Part shown: one piece after another, positions 61,919-64,000 of the stretch
Layout of the letters: every line of letters begins with the position of its first letter
How positions within the stretch are numbered: position 1 is the first letter of the stretch
Assembly: GCA_019614645.1 (NCBI GenBank)
Contig: JABWDB010000001.1
Location: forward strand, 22,437,501-22,501,500
Length of the DNA: 64,000 bases
Source: Stratiolaelaps scimitus
Taxonomy: Eukaryota; Arthropoda; Arachnida; Mesostigmata; Laelapidae
Direction of reading: 5' to 3'
Translations under genes and position numbers: made by a program
The notes under the pieces: model-generated
The model's database searches: none
Seen by the model: only the letters and a program-made list of their open reading frames with translations
Told to the model about the DNA's origin: nothing

Positions 61919-62654
61919 TCCGGGAATAAAGCAGGGTTTCCTATGCAAATTCACAAAAACCGGCGGGTCAGATACAGGAAATTTATGAAGGCGTTCGAAA
62001 GTAACCAAGCATCATTAGCTCCCACTAGCCCCTAATTCTTCCCGAAAAATGTGCCGTTATTATTATCTCAACATGACCATCGAACGCCAAAATACACTGC
62101 TCGTATCATTACCACGAGCCTGTTTTTGCTCTGCAACAGGCATAGACATGGAGGCTATCGGAAGCAACTTGTGTGTTGGATAATCCGACCTCGATGCTCG
62201 ATCAGACAAACATTCGGCGTGTTACCCGTTGTACAGTGAGCAGCGCTTGCTCCGCGTTCTTGACTTCTAAGGAATCGTGTAAAGCGTATACACCGCCTTT
62301 TCATTAATCATTAGCGCCTCTCACTCTGACATGCGGCACTTCAGCGTGACACATTCATGCGTGAGAAAGTTGCACCCCTACCGGTTTGTCCTTGGGGATC
62401 CAGTTGATATCTATCCCATCTGTAGAGTGTCGTGGACGATGATGGTATTTATTACATGCAGTCTGCACCGAAAGCGACAAGCAGGCTGGGCAATTGAGTG
62501 GGGTACAATTATCTCTTTACTGACACGAGACATGGTCATCTCTCTGTCTTACTCATCTATATCGTTTTTGGAGTTACTAAATTAATTTACATTGAAGTTG
62601 GTTGAAGAGAATATGTTATTCGTTGTACTTAGTCATTAGTTATATTAGGTAGAC

Positions 62655-63792
62655 TCAAAAATAAGTAGACACATATATTTCAATATCGGCTAAACTAAGT
62701 AAGTTAAAACAAAGATTTTTTAAAGAGGTATGCACCTCTTTATTTATACACTGGTCCCAAAGTTCTGGCAGCTTTCTCACGGCTAGGTATGCACCATTTC
62801 TATTATCATTGATAACTTCGTTATTTAAGGCCTCTCGGTTTAAAAATGTGTGAATACCTTTTGCCACCTATAGCCATCTTTAATCGATGGAAGCAACGAT
62901 AGTCACACGGGTATCGGAAGAATGGGGGAGGGGTGTCATCGCTCAATATTGTTGGCCTTAAGTCAGGACGTAATTTCATTGCTACGATGTCCGCTAGCAT
63001 TGTCATCGAGCAGCCGCACTCGGTGCTTCCTATTGCCATGCCAATTATTCATGAGCCCGAGTCAATTTTTCAAGAACTCGAGATATCGAGCCGAGTCAAT
63101 TTTTTCTTTTGAGCCCAAAATCTCGTAGTAGCAAATTCCGTTGAAATCCATGGCAAGTGCTATCATTACTTTAGGCTCGAATCTATTTGGTACTGCTACC
63201 GCCATTGTCTGTTCATCTGATCGTAGCCACTGTTTCACTTGAAATTTTTCCGGTCCCCAAAACAGGTTGACACATGTCTCGTCCACTACAGCGATCTTCT
63301 CTAAGCGACTCTTTTGCTGCTTATTATCTTCAAACTGTCTCGCGAACACTCCTCACGCATTTTCAGTTGGCCAGGACCCAGTTCATGAAGGACACATTTT
63401 GCATTTTGTTCTGCATCCTCAGATTATTTTTAATAATTCGACGAAGTCGTCAATCAGCCTACAAAGTCGTCAATGACCAAGCTCTAGTCAGCCTACAAAG
63501 TCGTCAATGACCAAGCTCTAGTTTGCTCAAAAACTTTTTCGATTATCTCGATCCGTTCGTCGAATCCAGATTTGGGAAGGGGTGGGTGCCGTCGATGTTC
63601 ATTAATGTCCCAGTCGCCTTGTCTAAACTGCGCACACCAATGGTACACCTGTGCTCGACTCAGGTCGTTATGGCTGTGCACACTAACCAACCTTCGATGG
63701 ATTTCAGCTGTACATTTCTTCTCTTGAAACATAAACCTGACACTTTTCTTCTGAGAAAGCAATTTTGAGGAACCTGGTCCGCCTGTCGCCAT
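62655..63792 (-). pseudogene. Mariner transposase pseudogene (DD34D type)
   Basis: The frame opens at ATG 63792 with MATGGPGSSKLL, followed by a helix-turn-helix DNA-binding region containing KKCTAEIHRRL and YHWCAQFRQGDWDIN. It runs into a stop near 63493, at a 34-bp tandem duplication. The catalytic part resumes in another frame: VVDETCVNLFWGPEKF (first Asp, 63281-63283), then LLDDNASGHRSN (second Asp, 63002-63004) and CDY (third Asp, 62902-62904). The last two Asp codons lie 100 bases apart, not a multiple of three, so a further indel separates them. The tail continues as KMAIGGKRY. No active enzyme can be made from this copy. Confidence 0.88.
63455..63522. repeat. Two tandem copies of a 34-bp unit inside the mariner transposase
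   Basis: The unit beginning CAGCCTACAAAGTCGTCAAT occurs at 63455-63488 and again, identical, at 63489-63522. A partial third trace (CGAAGTCGTCAAT) lies just to the left. Thirty-four is not a multiple of three, so the duplication shifts the transposase frame. Confidence 0.95.
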
Positions 63793-64000
63793 TTCGAACT
63801 CCCAACGAAATGCATTAAATACGAGTGACCTGGTTATTTTTTTATTGATCTGGACTACCATTACATAACCATATGGTTCATTTGCACCCCTAAATGCAAA
63901 TGTGCTATGGATCGAACCCGTCCGCCTATTTGTCTTCTGTGGTTGCAAGGCGCACTCGAATGCACCACGCAGCCGGTCTTGAGAAGGTCATTAGTCTCTT

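Larger units (their letters stand above)
52134..62644. other. Long stretch without a recognisable gene
   Basis: It contains the longest open frame of the window (196 codons, 56805-57395, plus strand), with no recognisable domain. That frame contains a good internal splice donor (GCAAG then GTAGGT near 57053), so if transcribed it may be a 5' untranslated exon. Also present are the tRNA-like fragment near 54.4 kb, copy E of the palindromic repeat and TA arrays. Patches at 52.9-54.9, 56.4-57.4 and 60.3-61.1 kb are richer in G+C and could hold regulatory or first-exon sequence, but nothing decides it. Confidence 0.45.
62645..63863 (-). mobile_element. Mariner element, decayed
   Basis: The left end begins TTAGGTAGACTCAAAAATAA and the right end, read on the minus strand, begins TAATGGTAGTCCAGATCAAT; these are recognisably similar imperfect terminal inverted repeats. 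Between them lies one mariner transposase in several frames (see next entry). The length, about 1.2 kb, is near normal for mariner. A TA dinucleotide flanks each end, as expected for this superfamily. Confidence 0.85.

Noticed and set aside
1..64000. CRISPR arrays, bacterial operons, rRNA genes
   Set aside because: No regularly spaced repeats, ribosome-binding sites or rRNA-like sequence were seen; the gene structure is that of an animal nucleus.

Overview
The window looks like nuclear DNA of an arthropod-like animal. One gene on the minus strand is split into many small exons by introns of about 0.1 to 4.3 kb with GT...AG borders. TA and trinucleotide microsatellites are dense, and there are decayed mariner and non-LTR elements. 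Nothing bacterial, viral or organellar is visible. A mite or tick is a guess from general texture only; no clade-specific gene supports it.

The main content is a nearly complete homologue of GARNL3 (GTPase-activating Rap/Ran-GAP domain-like protein 3). I rebuilt eighteen coding exons by hand from 41187 down to the stop codon at 8227-8229. They join in one frame to 943 codons plus stop (2,832 nt). A further candidate 5' exon (42300-42425, 126 nt) also keeps frame and would give about 985 residues, close to the roughly 1,000 residues usual for the family. The protein carries a Rap/Ran-GAP domain with the HIGND asparagine-thumb motif, a CNH (citron homology) beta-propeller and a low-complexity Ser/Pro/Thr tail. 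One intron uses a GC donor (GC-AG). The true start and promoter were not located.

The right third (about 46.9-64 kb) is a transposon graveyard. It holds a broken non-LTR retrotransposon on the minus strand (endonuclease and reverse transcriptase pieces, about 46.99-49.96 kb). It also holds a 963-bp internally deleted mariner with both terminal inverted repeats (51171-52133), and a second mariner (62645-63863) whose transposase frame is broken by a 34-bp tandem duplication among other lesions. The rest of that part, the first 7.7 kb and the introns show no recognisable gene. They carry TA arrays, homopolymer G/C tracts, two tRNA-like (SINE-like) fragments and a small dispersed repeat with a palindromic core found at five sites.

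Least expected items: the dispersed palindromic repeat (13.5, 23.0, 23.7, 36.7 and 55.6 kb; two copies face each other 580 bp apart), a 27-bp inverted repeat around the LINE endonuclease piece, a decayed open frame resembling a BAG domain inside the presumed first intron, and a weak Ulp1-like fragment at 35.7 kb. I saw no wholly new multi-gene system.
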